From Ryuthela nishihirai (taxonomy: Eukaryota > Arthropoda > Arachnida > Araneae > Heptathelidae): a DNA stretch of 64,000 nucleotides. A program made the translations under genes and the position numbers. Shown in pieces: positions 1 through 14,576 of the stretch. The notes below the pieces were generated by a model that saw only the letters and a program-made list of their open reading frames with translations, was not told where the DNA came from and did no database searches. Positions within the stretch are counted from its first letter, which is position 1, and every line of letters starts with the position of its first letter. Location of the stretch: the NCBI GenBank assembly GCA_038380435.1, contig JAWZYU010000667.1, positions 1 through 64,000 on the forward strand, written 5' to 3'.

Positions 1-3000
1 GGTACGCCAGTTACATACACATTTCCAGGGGGTACGTGAAGCATAAAAGGTTGAGAACCACTGATATATACGTTTTATTTTATTCCCATTGTTATACTAT
101 AATTATAGTTTTATCTATCTATACAAGAGGTACGCCAGTCACATATTCATTTCCAGGGGTACGTGAAGCATAAAAGGTTGAGAACCACTGATATATATCT
201 TTTATTCCCATTGTTATACTATAACTATAGTTTTATCTATCTATACAAGAGGTACGCCAGTTACATACACATTTCCAGGGGGTACGTGAAGCATAAAAGG
301 TTGAGAACCACTGATATGTATGTTTTATTTTATTCCCATTGTTATACTATAACTATAGTTTTATCTATCTATACAAGAGGTACGCCAGTTACATATACAT
401 TTCCAGGGGGTACGTGAAGCATAAAAAGTTGAGAAACACTGATATACATGTTTTATTTTATTCCCATGTAATACTATAACTATAGTTTTATCTATCTATA
501 CAAGGGGTACGCCAGTTACATATACATTTCCAGGGGGTACGTGAAGCATAAAAGGTTGAGAACCACTGATATATATGTTATATTTTATTCCAATTGTTAT
601 ACTATAACTATAGTTTTATCTATCTATACAAGGGGTACGCCAGTTACATACACATTTCCAGGGGATACGTGAAGCATAAAAGGTTGAGAACCACTGATAT
701 ACATGTTACATTTTATTCCAATTGTTATACTATAACTATAGTTTTATCTATCTATACAAGGGGTTGGCCAGTTACATACACATTATCAGGGGGTACGTGA
801 AGCATAAAAGGGTGAGAACCACTGATATATTGTTTTATTTTATTCCCATTGTTATACTATAACTATAGTTTTATCTATCTATACAAGAGGTACGCCAGTT
901 ACATATACATTTCCAGGGGGTACGTGAAGCATAAACGTTGAGAACCACTAATATATATGTTTTATTACAATTGTTATACTATAACTATAGTTTTATCTAT
1001 CTATACAAGAGGTACGCCAGTTACATATACATTTCCAGGGGGTACGTGAAGCATAAAAGGTTTAGAACCACTGATATATATCTTTTATTCCCATTGTTAT
1101 ACTATAACTATAGTTTTATCTATCTATACAAGAGGTACGCCAGTTACATATACATTTCCACGGGGTACGTGAAGCATAAAAGGTTAAGAACCACTGATAT
1201 ATATGTTTTATTTTATTCCCATTGTTATACTATAACTATAGTTTTATCTATCTATCTATACAAGAGGTACGCCAGTTACATGTATATTTCCAGGGGGTAC
1301 GTGAAGCATAAAAGGTTGAGAACCACTGATATATATGTTTTATTTTATTCCCATTCTTATACTATAAATATAGTTTTATCTATCTATACAAGAGGTACGC
1401 CAGTTACATGTACATTTCCAGGGGGTACGTGAAGCGTAAAAGGTTGAAAACCACTGATATATACGTTTTATTTTATTCCCATTGTTATACTATAACTATA
1501 GTTTTATCTATCTATACAAGAGGTACGCCAGTTACATATACGTTTCCAGGGGGTACGTGAAGCATAAAAGGTTGAGAACCACTGATATACATGTTTTATA
1601 TTATTCCCATTGTTATACTATAACTATAGTTTTATCTATCTATACAAGAGGTACGCCAGTTACATATACATTTCCAGGGGGTACGTCAAGCGTAAAAGGT
1701 TGAGAACCACTAATATATACGTTTTATTTTATTCCCATTGTTATACTATAACTATAGTTTTATCTATCTATACAAGAGGTACGCCAGTTACATATACATT
1801 TCCAGGGGATACGTGAAGCATAAAAGGTTTGAGAAACACTGATATACATGTTTTATTTTATTCCCATTGTTATACTATAACTATAGTTTTATCTATCTAT
1901 ACAAGAGGTACGCCTGTTACATATACATTTCCAGGGGTTACGTGAAGCATAAAAGGTTGAGAACCACTGATATACATGTTTTATTTTATTCCCATTGTTA
2001 TACTATAACTATAGTTTTATCTATCTATACAAGAGGTACGCCAGTTACATATACATTTCCGGGGGTACGTGAAGCATAGACGTTGAGAACCACTAATATA
2101 TATGTTTTATTCCAATTGTTATACTATAACTATAGTTTTATCTATCTATACAAGAGGTACGCCAGTTACATATACATTTCCGGGGGTACGTTAAGCATAA
2201 ACGTTGAGAACCACTAATATATATGTTTTATTCCAATTGTTATACTATAACTATAGTTTTATCTATCTATACAAGAGGTACGCCAGTTACATATACATTT
2301 CCAGGGGGTACGTGAAGCATAAAAGGTTGAGAACCACTGATATATATGTTTTATTCCCATTGTTATACTATAACTATAGTTTTATCAATCTATACAAGAG
2401 GTACGCCAGTTACATACACATTTCCAGGGGGTACGTGAAGCATAAAAGGTTGAGAACCACTGATATATACGTTTTATTTTATTCCCATTGTTATACTATA
2501 ACTATAGTTTTATCTATCTATACAAGAGGTACGCCAGTTACATATACGTTTCCAGGGGGTACGTAGAGCATAAAAGGTTGAGAACCACTGATATACATGT
2601 TTTATTTTATTCCCATTGTTATACTATAACTATAGTTTTATCTATCTATACAAGAGGTACGCCAGTTACATATTCATTTCCAGGGGGTACGTGAAGCATA
2701 AAAGGTTGAGAACCACTGATATATATCTTTTATTCCCATTGTTATACTATAACTATAGTTTTATCTATCTATACAAGAGGTACGCCAGTTACATATTCAT
2801 TTCCAGGGGGTACGTGAAGCATAAAAAGTTGAGAAACACTGATATACATGTTTTATTTTATTCCCATGTAATACTATAACTATAGTTTTATCTATCTATA
2901 CAAGGGGTACGCCAGTTACGTATACATTTCCAGGGGGTACGTGAAGCATAAAAGGTTGAGAACCACTGATATATATGTTATATTTTATTCCAATTGTTAT

Positions 3001-6000
3001 ACTATAACTATAGTTTTATCTATCTATACAAGGGGTACGCCAGTTACATACACATTATCAGGGGTACGTGAAGCATAAAAGGGTGAGAACCACTGATATA
3101 TTGTTTTATTTTATTCCCATTGTTATACTATAACTATAATTTTATCTATCTATACAAGAGGTCCGCCAGTTACATATACATTTCCAGGGGGTACGTGAAG
3201 CATAAAAGGTTTGAGAAACACTGATATACATGTTTTATTTTATTCCCATTGTTATATTATAACTATAGTTTTATCTATCTATACAAGAGGTACGCCAGTT
3301 ACATATACATTTCCAGGGGTTACGTGAAGCATAAAAGGTTGAGAACCACTGATATACATGTTTTATTTTATTCCCATTGTTATACTATAACTATAGTTTT
3401 ATCTATCTATACAAGAGGTACGCCAGTTACATATACATTTCCAGGGGGTACGTGAAGCATAAAAGGCTGAGAACCACTGATATATATGTTTTATTCCCAT
3501 TGTTATACTATAACTATAGTTTTATCTATCTATACAAGAGGTACGCCAGTTACATATACATTTCCGGGGGTACGTGAAGCATAAATGGTTGAGAACCACT
3601 GATATATATGTTTTATATTATTCCCATTGTTATACTATAACTATAGTTTTATCTATCTATACAAGAGGTACGCCTGTTACATATACATTTCCAGGGGGTA
3701 CGTGAAGCATAAACGTTGAGAACCACTAATATATATGTTTTATTCCAATTGTTATACTATAACTATAGTTTTATCTATCTATACAAGAGGTACGCCAGTT
3801 ACATATACATTTCCAGGGGGTACGTGAAGCATAAAAGGTTTAGAACCACTGATATATATCTTTTATTCCCATTGTTATACTATAACTATAGTTTTATCTA
3901 TCTATACAAGAGGTACGCCAGTTACATATACATTTCCAGGGGGTACGTGAAGCATAAAAGTTTGAGAACCACTGATATATATGTTTTATTCCCATTGTTA
4001 TACTATAACTATAGTTTTATCTATCTATACAAGAGGTACGCCAGTTACATGTATATTTCCAGGGGGTACGTGAAGCATAAAAGGTTGAGAACCACTGATA
4101 TATATGTTTTATTTTATTCCCATTGTTATACTATAAATATAGTTTTATCTATCTATACAAGAGGTACGCCAGTTACATGTACATTTCCAGGGGGTACGTG
4201 AAACGTAAAAGGTTGAGAACCACTGATATATACGTTTTATTTTATTCCCATTGTTATACTATAACTATAGTTTTATCTATCTATACAAGAGGTACGCCAG
4301 TTACATATACGTTTCCAGGGGGTACGTGAAGCATAAAAGGTTGAGAACCACTGATATACATGTTTTATTTTATTCTCATTGTTATACTATAACTATAGTT
4401 TTATCTATCTATACAAGAGGTACGCCAGTTACATATACATTTCCAGGGAGTACGTGAAGCATAAAAGGTTGAGAACCACTGATATATATGTTTTATTCCC
4501 ATTGTTGTACTATAACTATATTTTTATTTATCTATACAAGAGGTACGCCAGTTACATATACATTTCCAGGGGGTACATGAAGCATAAAAGGTTGAGAACC
4601 ACATATATATATGTTTTATTTTATTCCCATTGTTATACTATAACTATAGTTTTATCTATCTATACAAGAGGTACGCCAGTTACATATACATTTCCAGGGG
4701 GTACGTGAAGCATAAAAGGTTGAGAACCACTGATATATATGTTTTATTCCCATTGTTGTACTATAACTATATTTTTATTTATCTATACAAGAGGTACGCC
4801 AGTTACATATACATTTCCAGGGGGTACATGAAGCATAAAAGGTTGAGAACCACATATATATATGTTTTATTTTATTCCCATTGTTATACTATAACTATAG
4901 TTTTATCTATCTATACAAGAGGTACGCCAGTTACATATACATTTCCAGGGGGTACGTGGAGCATAAAAGCTTGAGAACCACTGATATATACGTTTTATTT
5001 TATTCCCATGTAATACTATAACTATAGTTTTATCTATCTATACAAGAGGTACGCCAGTTACATATACATTTCCAGGGGGTACGTGAAGCATAAAAGGTTG
5101 AGAACCACTGATATATATGTTTTATTCCCATTGTTATACTATAACTATAGTTTTATCTATCTATACAAGAGGTACGCCAGTAACATATACGTTTCCAGGG
5201 GGTACGTGAAGAATAAAAGGTTGAGAACCACTGATACACATGTTTTATTTTATTCCCATTGTTATACTATAACTATAGTTTTATCTATCTATACAAGAGG
5301 TACGCCAGTTACATATTCATTTCCAGGGGGTACGTAGAGCATAAAAGGTTGAGAACCACTGATATATATGTTTTATTTTATTCCCATGTAATACTATAAC
5401 TATAGTTTTATCTATCTATACAAGAGGTACGCCAGTTACATATACATTTCCAGGGGGTACGTTAAGCATAAAAGGTTGAGAACCACTGATATATATGTTT
5501 TATTTTATTCCCATTGTTATACTATAACTATAGTTTTATCTATCTATACAAGAGGTACGCCAGTTACATGTATATTTCCAGGGGGTACGTGAAGCATAAA
5601 ATGTTGAGAACCACTGATATATATGTTTTATTTTATTCCCATTGTTATACTATAAATATAGTTTTATCTATCTATACAAGAGGTACGCCAGTTACATATA
5701 CATTTCCGGGGGTACGTTAAGCATAAACGTTGAGAACCACTAATATATATGTTTTATTCCAATTGTTATACTATAACTATAGTTTTATCTATCTATACAA
5801 GAGGTACGCCAGTTACATATACATTTCCAGGGGGTACGTGAAGCATAAAAGGTTGAGAACCACTGATATATATGTTTTATTCCCATTGTTATACTATAAC
5901 TATAGTTTTATCAATCTATACAAGAGGTACGCCAGTTACATACACATTTCCAGGGGGTACGTGAAGCATAAAAGGTTGAGAACCACTGATATATACGTTT

Positions 6001-9000
6001 TATTTTATTCCCATTGTTATACTATAACTATAGTTTTATCTATCTATACAAGAGGTACGCCAGTTACATATACGTTTCCAGGGGGTACGTAGAGCATAAA
6101 AGGTTGAGAACCACTGATATACATGTTTTATTTTATTCCCATTGTTATACTATAACTATAGTTTTATCTATCTATACAAGAGGTACGCCAGTTACATATT
6201 CATTTCCAGGGGGTACGTGAAGCATAAAAGGTTGAGAACCACTGATATATATCTTTTATTCCCATTGTTATACTATAACTATAGTTTTATCTATCTATAC
6301 AAGAGGTACGCCAGTTACATATTCATTTCCAGGGGGTACGTGAAGCATAAAAAGTTGAGAAACACTGATATACATGTTTTATTTTATTCCCATGTAATAC
6401 TATAACTATAGTTTTATCTATCTATACAAGGGGTACGCCAGTTACGTATACATTTCCAGGGGGTACGTGAAGCATAAAAGGTTGAGAACCACTGATATAT
6501 ATGTTATATTTTATTCCAATTGTTATACTATAACTATAGTTTTATCTATCTATACAAGGGGTACGCCAGTTACATACACATTATCAGGGGGTACGTGAAG
6601 CATAAAAGGGTGAGAACCACTGATATATTGTTTTATTTTATTCCCATTGTTATACTATAACTATAATTTTATCTATCTATACAAGAGGTCCGCCAGTTAC
6701 ATATACATTTCCAGGGGGTACGTGAAGCATAAAAGGTTTGAGAAACACTGATATACATGTTTTATTTTATTCCCATTGTTATATTATAACTATAGTTTTA
6801 TCTATCTATACAAGAGGTACGCCAGTTACATATACATTTCCAGGGGTTACGTGAAGCATAAAAGGTTGAGAACCACTGATATACATGTTTTATTTTATTC
6901 CCATTGTTATACTATAACTATAGTTTTATCTATCTATACAAGAGGTACGCCAGTTACATATACATTTCCAGGGGGTACGTGAAGCATAAAAGGCTGAGAA
7001 CCACTGATATATATGTTTTATTCCCATTGTTATACTATAACTATAGTTTTATCTATCTATACAAGAGGTACGCCAGTTACATATACATTTCCGGGGGTAC
7101 GTGAAGCATAAATGGTTGAGAACCACTGATATATATGTTTTATATTATTCCCATTGTTATACTATAACTATAGTTTTATCTATCTATACAAGAGGTACGC
7201 CTGTTACATATACATTTCCAGGGGGTACGTGAAGCATAAACGTTGAGAACCACTAATATATATGTTTTATTCCAATTGTTATACTATAACTATAGTTTTA
7301 TCTATCTATACAAGAGGTACGCCAGTTACATATACATTTCCAGGGGGTACGTGAAGCATAAAAGGTTTAGAACCACTGATATATATCTTTTATTCCCATT
7401 GTTATACTATAACTATAGTTTTATCTATCTATACAAGAGGTACGCCAGTTACATATACATTTCCAGGGGGTACGTGAAGCATAAAAGTTTGAGAACCACT
7501 GATATATATGTTTTATTCCCATTGTTATACTATAACTATAGTTTTATCTATCTATACAAGAGGTACGCCAGTTACATGTATATTTCCAGGGGGTACGTGA
7601 AGCATAAAAGGTTGAGAACCACTGATATATATGTTTTATTTTATTCCCATTGTTATACTATAAATATAGTTTTATCTATCTATACAAGAGGTACGCCAGT
7701 TACATGTACATTTCCAGGGGGTACGTGAAACGTAAAAGGTTGAGAACCACTGATATATACGTTTTATTTTATTCCCATTGTTATACTATAACTATAGTTT
7801 TATCTATCTATACAAGAGGTACGCCAGTTACATATACGTTTCCAGGGGGTACGTGAAGCATAAAAGGTTGAGAACCACTGATATACATGTTTTATTTTAT
7901 TCTCATTGTTATACTATAACTATAGTTTTATCTATCTATACAAGAGGTACGCCAGTTACATATACATTTCCAGGGAGTACGTGAAGCATAAAAGGTTGAG
8001 AACCACTGATATATATGTTTTATTCCCATTGTTGTACTATAACTATATTTTTATTTATCTATACAAGAGGTACGCCAGTTACATATACATTTCCAGGGGG
8101 TACATGAAGCATAAAAGGTTGAGAACCACATATATATATGTTTTATTTTATTCCCATTGTTATACTATAACTATAGTTTTATCTATCTATACAAGAGGTA
8201 CGCCAGTTACATATACATTTCCAGGGGGTACGTGAAGCATAAAAGGTTGAGAACCACTGATATATATGTTTTATTCCCATTGTTGTACTATAACTATATT
8301 TTTATTTATCTATACAAGAGGTACGCCAGTTACATATACATTTCCAGGGGGTACATGAAGCATAAAAGGTTGAGAACCACATATATATATGTTTTATTTT
8401 ATTCCCATTGTTATACTATAACTATAGTTTTATCTATCTATACAAGAGGTACGCCAGTTACATATACATTTCCAGGGGGTACGTGGAGCATAAAAGCTTG
8501 AGAACCACTGATATATACGTTTTATTTTATTCCCATGTAATACTATAACTATAGTTTTATCTATCTATACAAGAGGTACGCCAGTTACATATACATTTCC
8601 AGGGGGTACGTGAAGCATAAAAGGTTGAGAACCACTGATATATATGTTTTATTCCCATTGTTATACTATAACTATAGTTTTATCTATCTATACAAGAGGT
8701 ACGCCAGTAACATATACGTTTCCAGGGGGTACGTGAAGAATAAAAGGTTGAGAACCACTGATACACATGTTTTATTTTATTCCCATTGTTATACTATAAC
8801 TATAGTTTTATCTATCTATACAAGAGGTACGCCAGTTACATATTCATTTCCAGGGGGTACGTAGAGCATAAAAGGTTGAGAACCACTGATATATATGTTT
8901 TATTTTATTCCCATGTAATACTATAACTATAGTTTTATCTATCTATACAAGAGGTACGCCAGTTACATATACATTTCCAGGGGGTACGTTAAGCATAAAA

Positions 9001-12000
9001 GGTTGAGAACCACTGATATATATGTTTTATTTTATTCCCATTGTTATACTATAACTATAGTTTTATCTATCTATACAAGAGGTACGCCAGTTACATGTAT
9101 ATTTCCAGGGGGTACGTGAAGCATAAAATGTTGAGAACCACTGATATATATGTTTTATTTTATTCCCATTGTTATACTATAAATATAGTTTTATCTATCT
9201 ATACAAGAGGTACGCCAGTTACATGTACATTTCCAGGGGGTACGTGAAGCGTAAAAGGTTGAGAACCACTGATATATACGTTTTATTTTATTCCCATTGT
9301 TATACTATAACTATAGTTTTATCTATCTATACAAGAGGTACGCCAGTTACATATTCATTTCCAGGGGGTACGTAGAGCATAAAAGGTTGAGAACCACATA
9401 TATATATGTTTTATTTTATTCCCATGTAATACGATAACTATAGTTTTATCTATCTATACAAGAGGTACGCCAGTTACATATTCATTTCCAGGGGGTACGT
9501 GAAGCATAAAAGGTTGAGAACCACTGATATATATCTTTTATTCCCATTGTTATACTATAACTATAGTTTTATCTATCTATACAAGAGGTACGCCAGTTAC
9601 ATATACATTTCCAGGGTGTACGTGAAGCATAAAAGGTTGAGAACCACTGATATGTATGTTTTATTTTATTCCCATTGTTATACTATAACTATAGTTTTAT
9701 CTATCTATACAAGAGGTATGCCAGTTACATATACATTTCCAGGGGGTACGTGAAGCATAAAAAGTTGAGAAACACTGATATACATGTTTTATTTTATTCC
9801 CATGTAATACTATAACTATAGTTTTATCTATCTATACAAGGGGTACGCCAGTTACATATACATTTCCAGGGGGTACGTGAAGCATAAAAGGTTGAGAACC
9901 ACTGATATATATATATGTTATATTTTATTCCAATTGTTATACTATAACTATAGTTTTATCTATCTATACAAGGGGTACGCCAGTTACATACACATTTCCA
10001 GGGGATACGTGAAGCATAAAAGGTTGAGGACCACTGATATACATGTTATATTTTATTTCAATTGTTATACTATAACTATAGTTTTATCTATCTATACAAG
10101 GGGTACGCCAGTTACATATACATTTCCAGGGGGTACGTGAAGCATAAAAGGTTTGAGAAACACTGATATACATGTTTTATTTTATTCCCATTGTTATATT
10201 ATAACTATAGTTTTATCTATCTATACAAGAGGTACGCCAGTTACATATACATTTCCAGGGGTTACGTGAAGCATAAAAGGTTGAGAACCACTGATATACA
10301 CGTTTTATTTTATTCCCATTGTTATACTATAACTTATAGTTTTATCTATCTATACAAGAGGTACGCCAGTTACATATACATTTCCAGGGGGTACGTGAAG
10401 CATAAAAGGTTGAGAACCACTGATATATATGTTTTATATTATTCCCATTGTTATACTATAACTATAGTTTTATCTATCTATACAAGAGGTACGCCTGTTA
10501 CATATACATTTCCAGGGGGTACGTGAAGCATAAACGTTGAGAACCACTAATATATATGTTTTATTCCAATTGTTATACTATAACTATAGTTTTATCTATC
10601 TATACAAGAGGTACGCCAGTTACATATACATTTCCAGGGGGTACGTGAAACATAAAACGTTGAGAACCACTAATATATATGTTTTATTCCAATTGTTATA
10701 CTATAACTATAGTTTTATCTATCTATACAAGAGGTACGCCAGTTACATATACATTTCCAGGGGGTACGTGAAGCATAAAAGGTTTAGAACCACTCATATA
10801 TATCTTTTATTCCCATTGTTATACTATAACTATAGTTTTATCTATCTATACAAGAGGTACGCCAGTTACATATACATTTCCACGGGGTACGTGAAGCATA
10901 AAAGGTTAAGAACCACTGATATATATGTTTTATTTTATTCCCATTGTTATACTATAACTATAGTTTTATCTATCTATACAAGAGGTACGCCAGTTACATG
11001 TATATTTCCAGGGGGTACGTGAAGCATAAAAGGTTGAGAACCACTGATATATATGTTTTATTTTATTCCCATTGTTATACTATAAATATAGTTTTATTTA
11101 TCTATACAAGAGGTACGCCAGTTACATGTACATTTCCAGGGGGTACGTGAAGCGTAAAAGGTTGAGAACCACTAATATATACGTTTTATTTTATTCCCAT
11201 TGTTATACTATAACTATAGTTTTATCTATCTATACAAGAGGTACGCCAGTTACATATACATTTCCAGGGGGTACGTGAAGCATAAAAGGTTTGAGAAACA
11301 CTGATATACATGTTTTATTTTATTCCCATTGTTATACTATAACTATAGTTCTATCTATCTATACAAGAGGTACGCCTGTTACATATACATTTCCAGGGGG
11401 TACGTGAAGCATAAACGTTGAGAACCACTAATATATATGTTTTATTCCAATTGTTATAACTATAGTTTTATCTATCTATACAAGAGGTACGCCAGTTACA
11501 TATACATTTCCAGGGGGTACGTGAAGCATAAAAGGTTGAGAACCACTGATATATATGTTTTATTCCCATTGTTATACTATAACTATAGTTTTATTTATCT
11601 ATACAAGAGGTACGCCAGTTACATACACATTTCCAGGGGGTAAGTGAAGCATAAAAGGTTGAGAACCACTGATATATACGTTTTATTTTATTCCCATTGT
11701 TATACTATAACTATAGTTTTATCTATCTATACAAGAGGTACACCAGTTACATATACGTTTCCAGGGGGTACGTGAAGCATAAAAGGTTGAGAACCACTGA
11801 TATACATGTTTTATTTTATTCCCATTGTTATACTATAACTATAGTTTTATCTATCTATACAAGAGGTACGCCAGTTACATATTCATTTCCAGGGGGTACG
11901 TGAAGCATAAAAGGTTGAGAACCACTGATATATATCTTTTATTCCCATTGTTATACTATAACTATAGTTTTATCTATCTATACAAGAGGTACGCCAGTTA

Positions 12001-14576
12001 CATATACATTTCCAGGGGGTACGTGAAGCATAAAAGGTTGAGAACCACTGATATGTATGTTTTATTTTATTCCCATTGTTATACTCTAACTATAGTTTTA
12101 TCTATCTATACAAGAGGTACGCCAGTTACATATACATTTCCAGGGGGTACGTGAAGCATAAAAGGTTGAGAACCACTGATATATATGTTATATTTTATTC
12201 CAATTGTTATACTATAACTATAGTTTTATCTATCTATACAAGGGGTACGCCAGTTACATACACATTATCAGGGGGTACGTGAAGCATAAAAGGGTTAGAA
12301 CCACTGATATATTGTTTTATTTTATTCCCATTGTTATATTATAACTATAGTTTTATCTATCTATACAAGAGGTACGCCAGTTACATATACATTTCCAGGG
12401 GTTACGTGAAGCATAAAAGGTTGAGAACCACTGATATACATGTTTTATTTTATTCCCATTGTTATACTATAACTATAGTTTTATCTATCTATACAAGAGG
12501 TACGCCAGTTACATATACATTTCCAGGGGGTACGTGAAGCATAAAAGTTTGAGAACCACTGATATATATGTTTTATTCCCATTGTTATACTATAACTATA
12601 GTTTTATCTATCTATACAAGAGGTACGCCAGTTACATATACATTTCCGGGGGTACGTGAAGCATAAAAGGTTGAAAACACTGATATATATGTTTTATATT
12701 ATTGCCATTGTTATACTACAACTATAGTTTTATCTATCTATACAAGAGGTACGCCTGTTACATATACATTTCCAGGGGGTACGTGAAGCATAAACGTTGA
12801 GAACCACTAATATATATGTTTTATTCCAATTGTTATACTATAACTATAGTTTTATCTATCTATACAAGAGGTACGCCAGTTACATATACATTTCCAGGGG
12901 GTACGTGAAGCATAAAAGGTTTAGAACCACTGATATATATCTTTTATTCCCATTGTTATACTATAACTATAGTTTTATCTATCTATACAAGAGGTACGCC
13001 AGTTACATATACATTTCCAGGGGGTACGTGAAGCATAAAAGGTTGAGAACCACTGATATATATGTTTTATTTTATTCCCATTGTTATACTATAACTATAG
13101 TTTTATCTATCTATACAAGAGGTACGCCAGTTACATGTATATTTCCAGGGGGTACGTGAAGCATAAAAGGTTGAGAACCACTGATATATATGTTTTATTT
13201 TATTCCCATTGTTATACTATAAATATAGTTTTATCTATCTATACAAGAGGTACGCCAGTTACATGTACATTTCCAGGGGGTACGTGAAGCGTAAAAGGTT
13301 GAGAACCACTGATATATACGTTTTATTTTATTCCCATTGTTATACTATAACTATAGTTTTATCTATCTATACAAGAGGTACGCCAGTTACATATACGTTT
13401 CCAGGGGGTACGTGAAGCATAAAAGGTTGAGAACCACTGATATACATGTTTTATTTTATTCTCATTGTTATACTATAACTATAGTTTTATCTATCTATAC
13501 AAGAGGTACGCCAGTTACATATACATTTCCAGGGGGTACGTGAAGCATAAAAGGTTGAGAACCACTGATATATATGTTTTATTCCCATTGTTATACTATA
13601 ACTATAGTTTTATTTATCTATACAAGAGGTACGCCAGTTACATACACATTTCCAGGAGGTACGTGAAGCATAAAAGGTTGAGAACCACTGATATATACGT
13701 TTTATTTTATTCCCATTGTTATACTATAACTATAGTTTTATATATCTATACAAGAGGTACGCCAGTTACATATACGTTTCCAGGGGGTACGTGAAGAATA
13801 AAAGGTTGAGAACCACTGATACACATGTTTTATTTTATTCCCATTGTTATACTATAACTATAGTTTTATCTATCTATACAAGAGGTACGCCAGTTACATA
13901 TTCATTTCCAGGGGGTACGTGAAGCATAAAAGGTTGAGAACCACTGATATATATCTTTTATTCCCATTGTTATACTATAACTATAGTTTTATCTATCTAT
14001 ACAAGAGGTACGCCAGTTACATATACATTTCCAGAGGGTACGTGAAGCATAAAAGGTTGAGAACCACTGATATGTATGTTTTATTTTATTCCCATTGTTA
14101 TACTATAACTATAGTTTTATCTATCTATACAAGAGGTACGCCAGTGACATATACATTTCCAGGGGGTACGTGAAGCATAAAAAGTTGAGAAACACTGATA
14201 TACATGTTTTATTTTATTCCCATGTAATACTATAACTATAGTTTTATCTATCTATACAAGGGGTACGCCAGTTACATATATATTTCCAGGGGGTACGTGA
14301 AGCATAAAAAGTTGAGAAACACTGATATACATGTTTTATTTTATTCCCATGTAATACTATAACTATAGTTTTATCTATCTATACAAGAGGTACGCCAGTT
14401 TCATATACATTTCCAGGGGGTACGTGAAGCATAAAAGGTTGAGAACCACTGATATATATGTTATATTTTATTCCAATTGTTATACTATAACTATAGTTTT
14501 ATCTATCTATACAAGGGGTACGCCAGTTACATACACATTTCCAGGGGGTACGTGAAGCATAAAAGGTTGAGAACCA
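1..14576. repeat. 128/123-bp satellite array
   Basis: About 115 head-to-tail copies of one unit run from the first base to 14,576; the left end lies outside the window. Each unit has a block ending GGTTGAGAACCACTG, an AT-rich block with TTTTATTTTATTCCCATTG, the palindrome AACTATAGTT, the TCTATCTATACAAGAGG block and a GTACGCCAGTTACATA block. Two length classes alternate: 128 bp, and 123 bp where the TTTTATTTTATT stretch is five bases shorter. A third variant reads CCCATGTAATAC. Because 128 is not a multiple of three, overlapping 60-160 codon reading frames appear throughout. They share one repeated peptide in shifting phase and are not genes. Confidence 0.97.
2150..9210. repeat. 3.53-kb higher-order tandem duplication inside the satellite
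   Basis: The ordered set of unit variants from about 2,150 to 5,680 recurs from about 5,680 to 9,210. Diagnostic variants repeat at an offset of 3,526-3,527 bp: the TTAAGCATAAACG unit at about 2,190 and 5,716, the GTAGAGCATAAAA unit, and the ACATATATATATG units. In the parts compared by eye the copies look identical except for one G more at about 6,587 than at about 3,060. Inside each copy a 251-bp pair of units (128+123) is itself duplicated (about 4,460-4,710 and 4,711-4,961). Confidence 0.88.

Noticed and set aside
1..14576. Dozens of overlapping open frames of 60-160 codons
   Set aside because: They are one repeated satellite peptide read in shifting phase. Unit lengths of 128/123 bp are not multiples of three, and no independent start or splice signal exists.
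1..14576. CRISPR-like array
   Set aside because: The whole unit is repeated with variants and there are no unique spacers. The context is eukaryotic.
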